Shown here piece by piece: positions 21,385 to 31,539 of a DNA stretch of 64,000 bases. Under the pieces are notes generated by a model. That model ran no database searches and was not told the origin of the DNA. It was given only the letters and a program-made list of their open reading frames with translations. Source of the DNA: Saposhnikovia divaricata (Eukaryota > Streptophyta > Magnoliopsida > Apiales > Apiaceae); contig CM071596.1 of assembly GCA_036435485.1 (NCBI GenBank), positions 10,258,001 through 10,322,000 of the forward strand. The letters are read 5' to 3'. Both the position numbers and the translations under genes were made by a program. Positions within the stretch are counted from its first letter, which is position 1; every line of letters starts with the position of its first letter.

Positions 21385-24300
21385 TTAGCCAGAATTCGAA
21401 GAATTCAGCATTCCAATCTCACTGACCAGCCTAGTGAAGGTGGCTTCATCTAATGGCTTAGTGAATATGTCAGCTAGTTGTTTTTCTGTGGGAACATAAT
21501 GTAACTCAATGGTTCCATTAGTTGCATGCTCCCTTATGAAATGATATCTGATGTCAATGTGCTTTGTTCTAGAATGATTGACAGGATTGGCAACTATAGA
21601 GATTGCACTTGTGTTGTCACACATGATAGGAATTCTTTCCAACACAAGTCCATAATCTCTAAGTTGGTTTCTAATCCAAAGCACTTGAGCACAGCAACTT
21701 CCAGCAGCTATGTATTCAGCTTCAGCTGTGGAAGTTGACACAGATTGTTGTTTCTTGCTGTACCAAGAGACTAACCTTTGGCCAAGAAACTGGCAGCTAC
21801 CTGATGTGCTTTTCCTATCCACTCTGCATCCAGCATAATCAGCATCAGAATAACCAACCAGATTGAACCCTGTGTCCTTAGGATACCATAACCCCAAGTT
21901 TGGTGTGCCTTTCAGATATTTGAAGATCCTTTTTATTGCTATCATGTGTGATTCCTTTGGGTTTGATTGAAACCTTGCACATAAGCATGTAGCAAACATG
22001 ATATCTGGCCTACTAGCAGTGAGGTAGAGTAGAGAACCGACCATGCCTCTGTAGATTGAGATATCTACCTTTTTGCCCTTAGCATCATCATCTAACTTGG
22101 TGACAGTGGCCATGGGTGTCTTCGCAGGTGAGCATTCTTCCAAATCAAATTTCTTCAGTAAATCTTTAATGTATTTGGTTTGACTTATAAAAATGCCATC
22201 CTTCCTTTGACTCACTTGCAGTCCAAGAAAGAATGTTAATTCTCCCATCATACTCATCTCATATCTGCTTTGCATGAGCTTAGAGAATTTTTCACACAGC
22301 TTCTCATTTGTAGAGCCAAATATGATATCATCCACATAGATTTGAACTAGGATAATATCATCACCATGTTTCTTGTAGAACAGTGTCTTGTCCAGTGTGC
22401 CTCTAGTGAATTGATTCTCCAGTAGAAATTGTGATAGTGTGTCATACCATGCCCTAGGAGCTTTCTTGAGTCCATACAATGCTCTAAGTAATCTGTAGAC
22501 AAAGTGGGGAAACTGTGGATCCTCAAAGCCAGGTGGTTGTTGCACATATACTTCTTCTTCCAACTCCCCATTCAGGAATGCACTCTTGACATCCATTTGA
22601 TAGACCTTGAAATTAGAATGTGCAGCAAATGCCAAGAAAATTCTGATGGCTTCTAGTCTAGCAACAGGGGCAAAGGTCTCATCATAGTCAATACCTTCCT
22701 GTTGAGAGTATCCTTTTGCAACCAACCTTGCTTTGTTTCTTATGACTACACCATTTTCATCCATCTTATTCCTTAGAACCCATTTAGTTCCAACAACGGT
22801 TCTATCCTTTGGTGCAGGCACTAGTTCCCATACTTTGCTCCTTTCAAATTGATTTAGCTCCTCTTGCATAGCAATTATCCAGTCAGGATCCAACAATGCA
22901 TCATCAAGTTTCTTAGGCTCAACTTGGGATAGAAAGCAGCCATAGAGACATTCATTTATAGTTGCTCTCCTTGTCCTTACTCCTGCATTTGGATTTCCAA
23001 TTATCTGATCTGCAGTGTGTGATCTATCCCATTTCCTTGTATGTTCAGATTGATTTCTCATCCTTGATGTTGCTTCATCATTTAGATCATGATCATCTGC
23101 ATTTCCTCCCCCTGTGAAGTTGTCACTCCTCACAGGTGTATCTTGGATGCTTGTTTCTTCATTGTTGGTTGACACAGGTTCTTCATTCACTTGAGTTTGT
23201 TGGATTATGAGTTCAGATTCACTTTCAATCTCCTCATCAGAATCATCTAGATTGTCAAACCTCAAAGGATCTTTATCTTCATCATTGGCTTCTTCTAATC
23301 CAGGTAGTTTGCTGTCATCAAATGTTACATCTGTGCTCTCCATTACTTTCTTTTGACAAATGACATAAACTTTGTATGCAATTCTTTCCATAGAATAGCC
23401 AAGAAAGATTCCTTCAAATGCCTTTGCATCAAACTTTCCAACATATTCTGAATTATCTTTTAGCACAAAGCACTTGCTTCCAAAAGTATGAACATACTTT
23501 AGAGTAGGCTTCTTTCCAGTCATCAAGTTGTAAGGTGTCTTTCCAGTGTTTTTGTTGATGAGGGTTCTGTTTTGGATGTAGCATGCAGTGCTCACAGCCT
23601 CAGCCCAAAAACATGTAGGCATCTTTGCATCAAGTAGCATTGTTCTAGCAGCCTCTATCAGAGTCCTATTCTTTCTCTCAACAACTCCATTTTGTTGTGG
23701 AGTCCTTGGAGCTGAGAATTGTTGAGAAATACCATTTTCTTTGCAGAATGCTCCAAGCATGGCATTTCTGAATTCTGTCCCATTATCACTTCTTAATGCA
23801 ATCACACTTGCATTTATGGCCTTTGCTTCTTTGTCAACTTTCTTTATGTTCTCAATGATTACTTGTGGAGCCTCATCCTTTGATGCCAGAAATTCTACCC
23901 ATGTATACCTTGTAAAATCATCAACCATCACTAGAGCATACTTCTTCCTTCCTAGTGACATAATATTGACAGGCCCAAACAAATCCATATGAATCAGTTG
24001 CAGGGGCTTGGTTATAGATGTCACTGTTTTTGACTTGTGGCTTGATCTTTTCATTTTTCCCTTTTGACACGCCTCACACACTCCTTCTTGACAGAATTCA
24101 AGTGTGGGCATGCCTCTCACTAACTCCCTTTTGACTAGGGAATTAATGGCTTTGAAGTTCAGGTGTGATAGCTTCTTGTGCCACAGCCAACTGTCTTCAT
24201 TTGATGCTTTTGAGTAGAAGCAACAAATTGTGTCCTTGCTTGCAGAGTCCAAATTGGCTACAAACAGGCTTCCCTTCCTTACTCCAGACAGAGCAAAATC

Positions 24301-24645
24301 ACCAGTCTTCTTGTGGGTGATCAAACATTCATCTTTGTCAAAGTTCACTTTGAAGCCTCTGTCAGTGAATTGACCAACACTCAGTAGATTATGCTTGAGC
24401 CCCTTGACCAGTGCTACATTCTCAATGATGACATTTCCAATTTCCAACTTGCCATATCCCAGTGTGTTGCCGATGCTGTCATCTCCAAAAGCAACCATTG
24501 GGCCAGCCTTTTCCTCATACTGTGATAGCAGGGCCATATCACCAGTCATATGATTTGAGCATCCACTGTCCAAAATCCACATGACCTTCTTTTTACTTTC
24601 TTTGCCCTGCAAACACAAAAGTATTACTTCTCCTTTGGTACCCAA
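21385..24645 (-). CDS. Sirevirus pol polyprotein (protease, integrase, RT, RNase H)
   Basis: 1086 residues, open throughout. The protease active site D-S-G is at residues 26-28 (ILDSGCSNHMTG). The integrase zinc region spans about 153-195 (H-x-H and C-E-A-C). The integrase core carries catalytic aspartates in DLFGP and LRSDNGTEF and the glutamate in NGVVERKNRT. RT begins near 600 (WELVPAPKDRTVVGTKW), with MDVKSAFLNGELEEEVYVQ and the polymerase box YVDD near 768. RNase H follows with DADYAGCRVDRKSTSG, AEAEYIAA and KHIDIRYHF. Integrase before RT defines Ty1/copia. The ATG-start frame overlaps the gag end by 22 nt in a different frame (pol is -1 relative to gag), so expression should need frameshifting or another recoding event. 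No disabled catalytic residue was noticed. Confidence 0.95.
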   Translation of the reverse strand: MGTKGEVILLCLQGKESKKKVMWILDSGCSNHMTGDMALLSQYEEKAGPMVAFGDDSIGNTLGYGKLEIGNVIIENVALVKGLKHNLLSVGQFTDRGFKVNFDKDECLITHKKTGDFALSGVRKGSLFVANLDSASKDTICCFYSKASNEDSWLWHKKLSHLNFKAINSLVKRELVRGMPTLEFCQEGVCEACQKGKMKRSSHKSKTVTSITKPLQLIHMDLFGPVNIMSLGRKKYALVMVDDFTRYTWVEFLASKDEAPQVIIENIKKVDKEAKAINASVIALRSDNGTEFRNAMLGAFCKENGISQQFSAPRTPQQNGVVERKNRTLIEAARTMLLDAKMPTCFWAEAVSTACYIQNRTLINKNTGKTPYNLMTGKKPTLKYVHTFGSKCFVLKDNSEYVGKFDAKAFEGIFLGYSMERIAYKVYVICQKKVMESTDVTFDDSKLPGLEEANDEDKDPLRFDNLDDSDEEIESESELIIQQTQVNEEPVSTNNEETSIQDTPVRSDNFTGGGNADDHDLNDEATSRMRNQSEHTRKWDRSHTADQIIGNPNAGVRTRRATINECLYGCFLSQVEPKKLDDALLDPDWIIAMQEELNQFERSKVWELVPAPKDRTVVGTKWVLRNKMDENGVVIRNKARLVAKGYSQQEGIDYDETFAPVARLEAIRIFLAFAAHSNFKVYQMDVKSAFLNGELEEEVYVQQPPGFEDPQFPHFVYRLLRALYGLKKAPRAWYDTLSQFLLENQFTRGTLDKTLFYKKHGDDIILVQIYVDDIIFGSTNEKLCEKFSKLMQSRYEMSMMGELTFFLGLQVSQRKDGIFISQTKYIKDLLKKFDLEECSPAKTPMATVTKLDDDAKGKKVDISIYRGMVGSLLYLTASRPDIMFATCLCARFQSNPKESHMIAIKRIFKYLKGTPNLGLWYPKDTGFNLVGYSDADYAGCRVDRKSTSGSCQFLGQRLVSWYSKKQQSVSTSTAEAEYIAAGSCCAQVLWIRNQLRDYGLVLERIPIMCDNTSAISIVANPVNHSRTKHIDIRYHFIREHATNGTIELHYVPTEKQLADIFTKPLDEATFTRLVSEIGMLNSSNSG

Positions 24646-27125
24646 ACGAGTTTGGGTCCATGTGACTTAGTGACAGTTTTATCAAAATCAGCATGCTTAT
24701 CAGTTTTCTTGATGTTGGTCTTCTTGTCACTGTTGGGAGTCTTAGAATCAGGGTTCTTAGACTTAGGTGACAGAGGTACCTTCCTAACTTTAGGAGGACT
24801 TGAAGACTTTGTCCTTGTGTAGTGTGTGTGAACATTATGATTGATACAGCCCTCCATGAATTGTCTTCTCAAATTAAAACAACTAGTCATCACATTCATG
24901 TTACATGGCATACAATCAAGTTTATCACAGAAAGGAGAGTCTCTATGTCTTAAAGGCACAGAGCAATCATAGAATGGTTTAGCAACACTACCAGATGGTT
25001 TCTTGCAAGCATGAGTCAAATGATTAGAGCTAAAACAGTTTTGACAAACTTTCCTAGGGGCATTTGGCACATAAGCATAGTTGTTATCTTTGTTAATCCC
25101 TAATTTGCCATTCCTGTTTGGTCTCTTATTAGTCACTTTCTTCTTAGTCTCATAATTTCCAGCTGAAACAAACTTTACAGGTTTCTCAAGTCTAGGTCTA
25201 CCTCCTACTGGCTCCTTGGCTTTGGTTTTGACATTCTTACTCTCAGAGGATGCTTGTTGTTCATTTGATTGTGCCTCATCTTCATCCTCCAACACTTGCT
25301 TGATGAGTAAGGCATCCTCATCAATCTCAAGTGTTGGTGTTTTAAATATTGGATTCTCAGTCTTTTTCAAAACCTGAGGCACCTCCTCTTGAACAACAAT
25401 GTCATCTTCAATGACTGCATAGCCTTTCCTCTGTTTAAGAGTGTCACAATCAAGTCCAATGGCAGCCTTAGGTCTAGCTAGATTTTTCTCATGATAAGAC
25501 TGCAATAGACTAGAGGAATTCTTAAATGTTTTCAACTTAAATTCATTTTCAGCTAATTCATCCCTAAGAGCTTTCTCAACTTGACTAGCACATAGAACTT
25601 TGTTCTTTAGATACTCAATCTCTTGTTTAAGATTTTCTATTTGCACAGTAGTTAGCTCTAGTTCCTCATTTCTCTTATTTAACAGTTCATTCCTGGTAGA
25701 CAGTTTAGCAATCTCTTCATTAGCAGCAGTCATACTAGTATGAATGTTAAACATCTCAACGGATAGTTGTTCAACCAAAGATTTATATTCAGAAACAGAC
25801 ATGTCTATGGTAGTGAGAGATGGTACCTGTGAGTCTGATGCAGATGGTTCTTCCTTGGAATTGGCCATCAAGGCATAGTTGCAGAATTCTTGTTCTTCCC
25901 CATCACTGTCAGAATCATCCCAACACTTCCCTTCAGCTATGTAAGCCTTACCTGGTGTCTGCTTCTTTAGAAGGGCCTCATACTTAGCTTCAAGCTCAAG
26001 AAACTCCTTATCCTTCTTTTTAGGCTTCTTGCATTCACTGGCAAAATGCCCTAGGTCATTGCATCTATAACATCTTACAGATGACCTATCCACATAGCTG
26101 GTTTTGAATCTGTTCTTGTTTGTTTTCATAGGTGCCTTGCCCTTGTTGAATGAATGATTTTGAGGTCTAGGCTTGAAGGGCTGATTCCTCTTGAATCTGA
26201 TGTTTGGAAATTTTCTAGCCATAAAAGCATATGATGTATTTTCCATGCCATCCAGCTCTTCAAGAGTGTAGAACTCATCTTCTTCCTTGTCATCAGAAGG
26301 TTCAGTCACTACTTCCTCAGTTTCTTCGTCATCTACTATCTCTTCTATTCTCAGCTGACTTGCAGATGCTTCCAGGTCTTGAATAGATTTGTTGACAATC
26401 AAGGCACAGGATGTGTTTATCATTCTGCCTTGGTTAGCTTGGATAGCCCTCTTTTGAAGCAACTCAAGCTCGTGTGTCTTTAAAACCCCATAGAGCACAT
26501 CATACGTGACTTTGTTCAAATCTCTTTCTCTTAGAGATATGACCCTTTGCTCTAGATGGTTTGGTGACGATAGTAGAAACTTCATATTTAATTCCTTAGT
26601 GCTGTAAACCTTCCCATTCATTTGGAGCTCAGTCACCAGCTTGTGAAATCTTTCAAACACATCAGTGATACTTTCCTTGGGCTGTGCCATGAACGCCTCA
26701 TACTGTGTGACCAGTATCTGTTTCTTGTTTTCTCTTACCTCCTCTGTCCCTTCACATAACACCTCGATGTGATTCCACATGTCCTTGGCTGATCTGCATG
26801 ATGCTACGTTGGCAAACATCGACATATCCAAGGAGTCTATGATTAACAACATGAGGTGGCTGTCTAGGGCAATCTTTTCCTTCTCTGAGTCCGTCCATTT
26901 GGATGGCTCTTTTGGAACGTATGATCTAGGAATGACTACTGCGCCCACTGTGGATTCAGCAACTTCTTGTTGTGGTATGAATGGACCATTCTTGAGAATG
27001 TCAGGGTAGAGAGGATTGGCAGCTTTGATGAACAACAACATTTTTATTTTCCAGAGGTTGTAATTTTCTTTGTCGAATTTAGGGACCTTTACCGTACCTG
27101 TAGTCTTTGGTGTATTCGAACTCAT
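24624..27125 (-). CDS. Sirevirus gag, long form with two zinc knuckles
   Basis: 833 residues starting about 30 nt after the primer binding site. Residues 1-230 form a copia gag (UBN2-type) capsid region (FDKENYNLWKIKML, KDMWNHIEVL). A CCHC zinc knuckle CYRCNDLGHFASEC lies at 352-365. A glutamate- and lysine-rich coiled coil follows (about 470-560). A second CX2CX4HX4C motif, CQNCFSSNHLTHAC, lies near 691-704. The C-terminus is basic and ends KLVWVPKEK. Gag would package element RNA in cytoplasmic particles. The second knuckle and long C-terminal extension fit Sirevirus-type gags. Confidence 0.93.
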   Translation of the reverse strand: MSSNTPKTTGTVKVPKFDKENYNLWKIKMLLFIKAANPLYPDILKNGPFIPQQEVAESTVGAVVIPRSYVPKEPSKWTDSEKEKIALDSHLMLLIIDSLDMSMFANVASCRSAKDMWNHIEVLCEGTEEVRENKKQILVTQYEAFMAQPKESITDVFERFHKLVTELQMNGKVYSTKELNMKFLLSSPNHLEQRVISLRERDLNKVTYDVLYGVLKTHELELLQKRAIQANQGRMINTSCALIVNKSIQDLEASASQLRIEEIVDDEETEEVVTEPSDDKEEDEFYTLEELDGMENTSYAFMARKFPNIRFKRNQPFKPRPQNHSFNKGKAPMKTNKNRFKTSYVDRSSVRCYRCNDLGHFASECKKPKKKDKEFLELEAKYEALLKKQTPGKAYIAEGKCWDDSDSDGEEQEFCNYALMANSKEEPSASDSQVPSLTTIDMSVSEYKSLVEQLSVEMFNIHTSMTAANEEIAKLSTRNELLNKRNEELELTTVQIENLKQEIEYLKNKVLCASQVEKALRDELAENEFKLKTFKNSSSLLQSYHEKNLARPKAAIGLDCDTLKQRKGYAVIEDDIVVQEEVPQVLKKTENPIFKTPTLEIDEDALLIKQVLEDEDEAQSNEQQASSESKNVKTKAKEPVGGRPRLEKPVKFVSAGNYETKKKVTNKRPNRNGKLGINKDNNYAYVPNAPRKVCQNCFSSNHLTHACKKPSGSVAKPFYDCSVPLRHRDSPFCDKLDCMPCNMNVMTSCFNLRRQFMEGCINHNVHTHYTRTKSSSPPKVRKVPLSPKSKNPDSKTPNSDKKTNIKKTDKHADFDKTVTKSHGPKLVWVPKEK

Positions 27126-27154
27126 GATCGTTTTCTGTTTAGATTAAACAGCCT

Positions 27155-27168
27155 GCTCTGATACCACT
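27155..27168 (-). other. Primer binding site of the Sirevirus element
   Basis: Minus-strand TGGTATCAGAGC, complementary to the 3' end of plant initiator tRNA-Met, two bases inside the 5' LTR end. It shows that the right LTR is the 5' LTR and the element reads on the minus strand. Confidence 0.93.
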
Positions 27169-28318
27169 TGTTGAGTATTGAATACAGTAAAAGAATACAG
27201 AGGGGGGGGGTGAATGGATTCTTGAGTTTTTCTTCGGTTTTGAATCTTTGCAGCAAGATAAGTGATGAGTGTGTGAGATATGAAGATGCGGATAATTAAA
27301 CACAAACACAACACAATATCACTTTAATCTAATATTTTATTAGATTAAGATGTTGCTACAATCTGTGAATACAAATGATAGTATTCTCAGCTTCGTTTTT
27401 CTCAGAGAGATATTTTCTGGATATATTTGAGAAACTTCAAAACCTTTTTAGCTAAGGAAGTGAGGCTGTATCCTTATAGACATGGATACACCCCCTTGCT
27501 ACAAATGAGGTAGGTAAAAAACAAAAGCACTTTCCAGTCTGTCTATCTCATTTTAGTAAGAGTCCAAACGGCTACAGATTTGACTTTGAAAAGCCTGTTT
27601 AGATCCACTTCTTCAGCTCCTTGTCCCTTGTCTTATCTCTCCAAGCTTCTTTGTAGGCTTTCCAGCATGCTTTATAGGACAGAGTCAAATAAAGTATCCT
27701 GGCTTGTTGCAGGTTTCTGACTTGTACAATTCTTCAGTATTTTGTCCTCAAGAATGTATTCGAGAAGTGACTAAGTAAGTGATTCGAGAACTGGAGTTGA
27801 CTTGATCGATAACTCTGAGTTCTCGAATAGTGTTATCTTGACATATCGAATCACTTCTCGAATAGCTCTTTTCTCTGGGACTCCTTGAGATATCGAATAG
27901 AGCATTTTGACATATCGAATCCCTGAGATATCGAATAGTGTATTCAGAGATATCGAATAGTGTCTTCTGAGATATCGAACTCCAGACTTCTCGAATGCTA
28001 GACTTCTCGAATAGACAAATGTACTTCTCGAATTGGTACTTAGGCAAATTCTTCATTTCTTCAAATCCCAACTGTGATTATTTGACAGTCTTCATTTCCT
28101 TGCTTGAGGCATGAACCTTAGAACTTCTTTCAAGCTTTATTCTTGACTTAGTAGGTACAGTTACACAGATAGAATTTGATGCCTATTACATAGTACAAAC
28201 AAGTAGAAACTCTACAACTAGAGGTTCCCTCAGTTAAGAGGTCATGTAGGTAATGCATAGCATTACACATACTTAGGCTTGTTATTAGATGTATTCAGGC
28301 ATGCCTCTGTGACTAACA
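27169..28318 (-). repeat. 5' LTR of the Sirevirus element (right copy)
   Basis: 1150 bp, matching the left LTR with no gap or mismatch noticed. It should carry the promoter for the minus-strand genomic RNA. It contains the motif cluster at 27757-28034. Confidence 0.95.
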
Positions 28319-28491
28319 CTTTTTTACATATGCAATCTGATTTTGACGAATGAAAAACAGGATGTGGAAGAGGATTAAGGAGATCCTAGTAGTAAAGGCA
28401 CTTATCTCCAATGTTGAAAAGAATTCAAGTTCAGTCCTCGTCCTTTCCCCTTCGTATTAGAGAAAAAAATAGTACTTAGATGAGAACTTAC

Positions 28492-28872
28492 TAATGAAGC
28501 TAAAATAGCGGTTCCAGCAGGAGGGAAAACAAGTTGAAGACTGTCCATAGGGTGCTTGTGATGGCATCCATGAAGAAGATAATGGAATGTGTTTCCCCTG
28601 TACAATTTATAGCAGTCGAGTAATGTGGGATGAAAATAATTACAGAAGATATAAGCATTAAGAAAACACACTAACCAATAGCCCTTCAGCTTTCTATGGA
28701 AAAAGAAGCGGTGCAAGGTGTATTCCATCAATGTCCACCCAAAGAAGCCAGTTAAAAACGTGGCTGCTAATTCAGTAGGAGTGAGTCCCATATTAACAGA
28801 TCCCAAAACAAACCATGTTGCAACAGGAAGCCAGACGAGAGGAACAACCCACCATGCTGTACGAGTCAAGAA
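28492..28872 (-). pseudogene. Captured upstream exons of fatty acid 2-hydroxylase (FAH-like)
   Basis: Two minus-strand exons: 28872-28679 (after an ACAG acceptor, donor GTTAGTG) and 28597-28492 (donor GTAAGT). They encode FLTRTAWWVVPLVWLPVATW, a transmembrane stretch, then EYTLHRFFFHRKLKGYW with the H-x4-H box and FHYLLHGCHHKHPMD with the H-G-C-H-H box. Plant FAH enzymes sit in the ER and 2-hydroxylate the fatty acyl chain of ceramides using a histidine-coordinated di-iron centre. The first exon(s) and the last exon are absent from the element. The intron after 28492 continues to 14341 and has been enlarged by the whole Sirevirus insertion. Confidence 0.9.
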
Positions 28873-29479
28873 CTGTTTCCAGAACAACAAATGCCTAAGC
28901 ATATAACCCGAAATAGATGGTATAAACAATGTCCAAAAACAGTGTTTTAGCATTGTAGCCTAGTGAATACTTTCCGTTGAGACATGTGTGTATGAGTACT
29001 CAAATCAACCACTACCGAAAAAAATGTTTCACATGTAATGCTAAGAGAAGTTTGAAATTATATATAAGACAATAAGCAGAGACAGTAGCTGCGTTTTACA
29101 TACCTTTTACAACAGAAATTAACAGCCGGGAGTTTAGTAATCTTCACTTTAGAGTCATCTCATAAATCCCCCAAGCTTCAACACAAGTCATTTGAACAGC
29201 CAAATAATTGAACCCCAAATCGTATGTTTAGGGTTTTAAAAATGAGAAGAACGATGGAATGAATCCTTAATTGATAAATCAATTAGCAGCCAAATCGATT
29301 GAATCTTCCAAATCGAATGAATCCTAAGTCAACTAGCAGCAGATTTATATATGGTGTGTATTCATGGTGTTTAGGACGAACAGAGATTGAGAGATGGAGA
29401 GAAAAGAGAGATGGAGGGGGAGAGAACTCACGATGTTGATTTGGGGAAGAACTGGGATTATTGACTAAATACTAATTGC

Positions 29480-29839
29480 CTTGTAATTGTATATACGTCG
29501 GATATATGGATGCCATCGTGTATATATATGTTTTATATGTCGGGTAGCGTGCAGTGCGACGTATATGTACTAAGGTTTATACACGTATATAATAAAATCA
29601 TATACGTCGCCTTTTCCTTAACCGACGTATAACATCATCATATACGTCGCCTTTTAATCAACCGACGTATAAAACATACATTATACGTCGGTCAAATAAA
29701 AAACCGACGTAAAAAGTCATCAGATTAACCCTTTTACGTCGGTTAAAACAACAACCGACGTATAAAAGTAGTATATATGTCGCCTTTATGGTTAACCGAC
29801 GTAAAAGGGGCGACGTATAAAATCAGTTTTGTACTAGTG
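29480..29839. repeat. Right subterminal repeats and terminal inverted repeat of CACTA 1
   Basis: About ten TATACGTCG or CGACGTATA words with AACCGACGTA/TACGTCGGTT pairs, ending in GTACTAGTG at 29839. It mirrors the left end at 10163-10545. Confidence 0.85.
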
Positions 29840-29842
29840 TCT

Positions 29843-30306
29843 TTGTATCATTGCCCACATTTTTATGGACAAAGAGTAAATATAATTCTAACTTTGAGCA
29901 CCAGTAGATATCCCATCCTGTAGTTTTTTCACTTACTCTTTTGTTTGCAAAAATTTAGGGTCAATACAGAAGATTAGAAGGAACTTTAGTATTCTGCAGA
30001 TTTCTAACAGTCCTTATCATTTAAAGTTAGATTATGCAGGAGCTCAAAAAAAATGAAAATATATCTAGATATTAAAGAACATAACCTTCGCACAAGGCTT
30101 TTTTTTTAAAATAATGAAAAAGATGAGGTCCAACTAATTCGTAAAAAGTCCCAAATTTGTAAATGACATTGATTCTGATAGTCTAAGCCTAATTTTTTTA
30201 AAAAATAATAAAACATGTAAGAAAGAACAAAGCAAAAGAGTAATCAGAAAGGGAAAAAAGAACAAAAGTAGAGTTAATACAAGTGTCAACAATATGGAAT
30301 AATATA
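29843..30306. other. AT-rich intergenic region between CACTA 1 and the MULE nest
   Basis: No gene, transposon end or tandem repeat was recognised. Confidence 0.5.
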
Positions 30307-30335
30307 TAATTTGTAGGGATATTCCAAATGGTACC

Positions 30336-31492
30336 TGTTATTCCTGAATCTCGGCATAGGTCCTAAGCAGGCCCAATGGATTATATAAGGGGCCCACCTC
30401 TCTTAATGGGCTCAAATATTGAAGATAGATCAACAAGGCATGCGGCCTGATTAGGAATCGCCTCACCTCTATCTCATATGGTTTGAAGATAAATCTCTTG
30501 AAGACGCTATCTCACCCGAGGGGTCACCTCACTATGACCTCCAGCTAATGCTCAGGACGTGCTCTCGTTCCACTGACAAAGAAAAAGGAACCTCACGCTT
30601 GGGGTCTCATGCTAGGCCTCCAAGGGTCTCATGCTAGGCCTCCAAGGGTCTCCTGTTAGGCCGGCCTCGGGATCGCATCTTCACTCTATACTAGCTCAGG
30701 CTCGGGATCGCATCTCCACTATATGCTAGCCCGGCCTCGGGATCGCATCTCCCGGGGTCGCATTTACCGGGGTCGCAGCCCGGGGTCGCATCTATCGGGT
30801 TCGCAGCCCGGGGTCGCATCTACCGGGGTCATAGCCCGGGGTCGCATCTACCGGGGTCGCATCTATCGGGGTCGCAGCCCGGGGTCGCATCTACCGGGGT
30901 CACAGCCCGGGGTCACGTCTCCATCATGAACAACATCGTATTTGATAATCTTATTAAGTATCTCCATATGAAGGCTCATAGCTAAGCCCAGTGAGGTCGC
31001 ATGAGTAGATGTGAAGGCTCATAGCTAAGCCCAATGAGGTCGCATGAGTATCTCTACACTTGGACCTGTATCGCATGACTAAGCCTAGTGGGGTCGCATG
31101 CGAGGCCCTCGTAAGCTCTCCATTAGCCTCGCTAGAGGGGCCTTGCGATTCTAGCATCATGTTAGCCAGAGGTAACCTTTATTGGGCCTTGGGTCATGAG
31201 CAGAATTAATGGACTATTCACGTGTCAGCCCTAAAGTGAGTGGACTTGGGCCATGACTTATCTCCAAAAACCCCATCCCAAGAACTACGTATGGCTTGAT
31301 CCCTTTAAATAGGGTACGTAGGCACCTTGTTATGGATGAGAAACAGTTAACCCTGAAAACACCATACAAGATCACCCACAAACAACCACTAATCTCCTCC
31401 CATATTCTTCGTGTTCATAGCAAAATATCTGTATTTTTCCCCATGATTCCAGCAAACCTCCGATTTCGTGTTGTTACGAAATTCTCCCAACA
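30336..31492 (+). repeat. 5' LTR of the Tat-like gypsy element
   Basis: It runs from TGTTATTCC to ..TCCCAACA, just before the primer binding site. It contains GGGGTCGCATCTACC repeats and, near its 3' end, AAGAACTACGTATGGCTTGATCC in two pieces, a block also found at the window's right edge. The right limit is uncertain by about 3 bp. Confidence 0.75.
30738..30918. repeat. GGGGTCGCATCTACC minisatellite within the gypsy LTR
   Basis: Six or seven imperfect 28-bp units built from CCCGGGGTCGCAT(C/T)TA and CCGGGGTCGCAG. The truncated 3' LTR at 61155-61296 has a shorter and differently ordered set, so the array has rearranged between the LTRs. Confidence 0.85.
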
Positions 31493-31539
31493 ACATTTGG
31501 CGCTAGAAGGAGGGGCCTAGTCATCATATTGGGAGAAGG

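Larger units (their letters stand above)
14465..28318 (-). mobile_element. Complete Sirevirus-type Ty1/copia retrotransposon
   Basis: A 13,854-bp element on the minus strand. Two 1150-bp LTRs (14465-15614 and 27169-28318) start TGTTGAG and end TAACA on the plus strand. The target duplication is CTTTT (14460-14464 and 28319-28323). The primer binding site (complement of initiator tRNA-Met) is next to the right LTR and the polypurine tract next to the left LTR. It encodes gag, pol in the order protease-integrase-RT-RNase H (copia order), and a third long ORF after pol, as in Sirevirus/SIRE-type elements. All three frames are open and I saw no LTR difference, so it is a young and perhaps competent insertion. 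It lies in the intron of the captured fatty acid hydroxylase in CACTA 1. Confidence 0.95.
10163..29839. mobile_element. CACTA transposon 1 carrying several captured gene fragments
   Basis: The left end CACTAGTAGAAAACTGGCC and the right end (read inward, CACTAGTACAAAACTGATT) are matching terminal inverted repeats. The 3-bp target duplication is TCT on both sides (10160-10162 and 29840-29842). Both termini carry arrays of ACGTCGGTT/AACCGACGT subterminal repeats, as CACTA elements do. The 19,677-bp span includes a nested retrotransposon of 13,854 bp; without it and its duplicated CTTTT the element is about 5.8 kb. No TNPA- or TNPD-like frame is visible, so it is probably non-autonomous. The interior holds exon-intron pieces of at least four host genes in both orientations. 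Confidence 0.92.

Noticed and set aside
28402..28953. Functional fatty acid hydroxylase gene
   Set aside because: The continuous 183-codon frame reads through an intron. First and last exons are missing and the piece lies inside CACTA 1.
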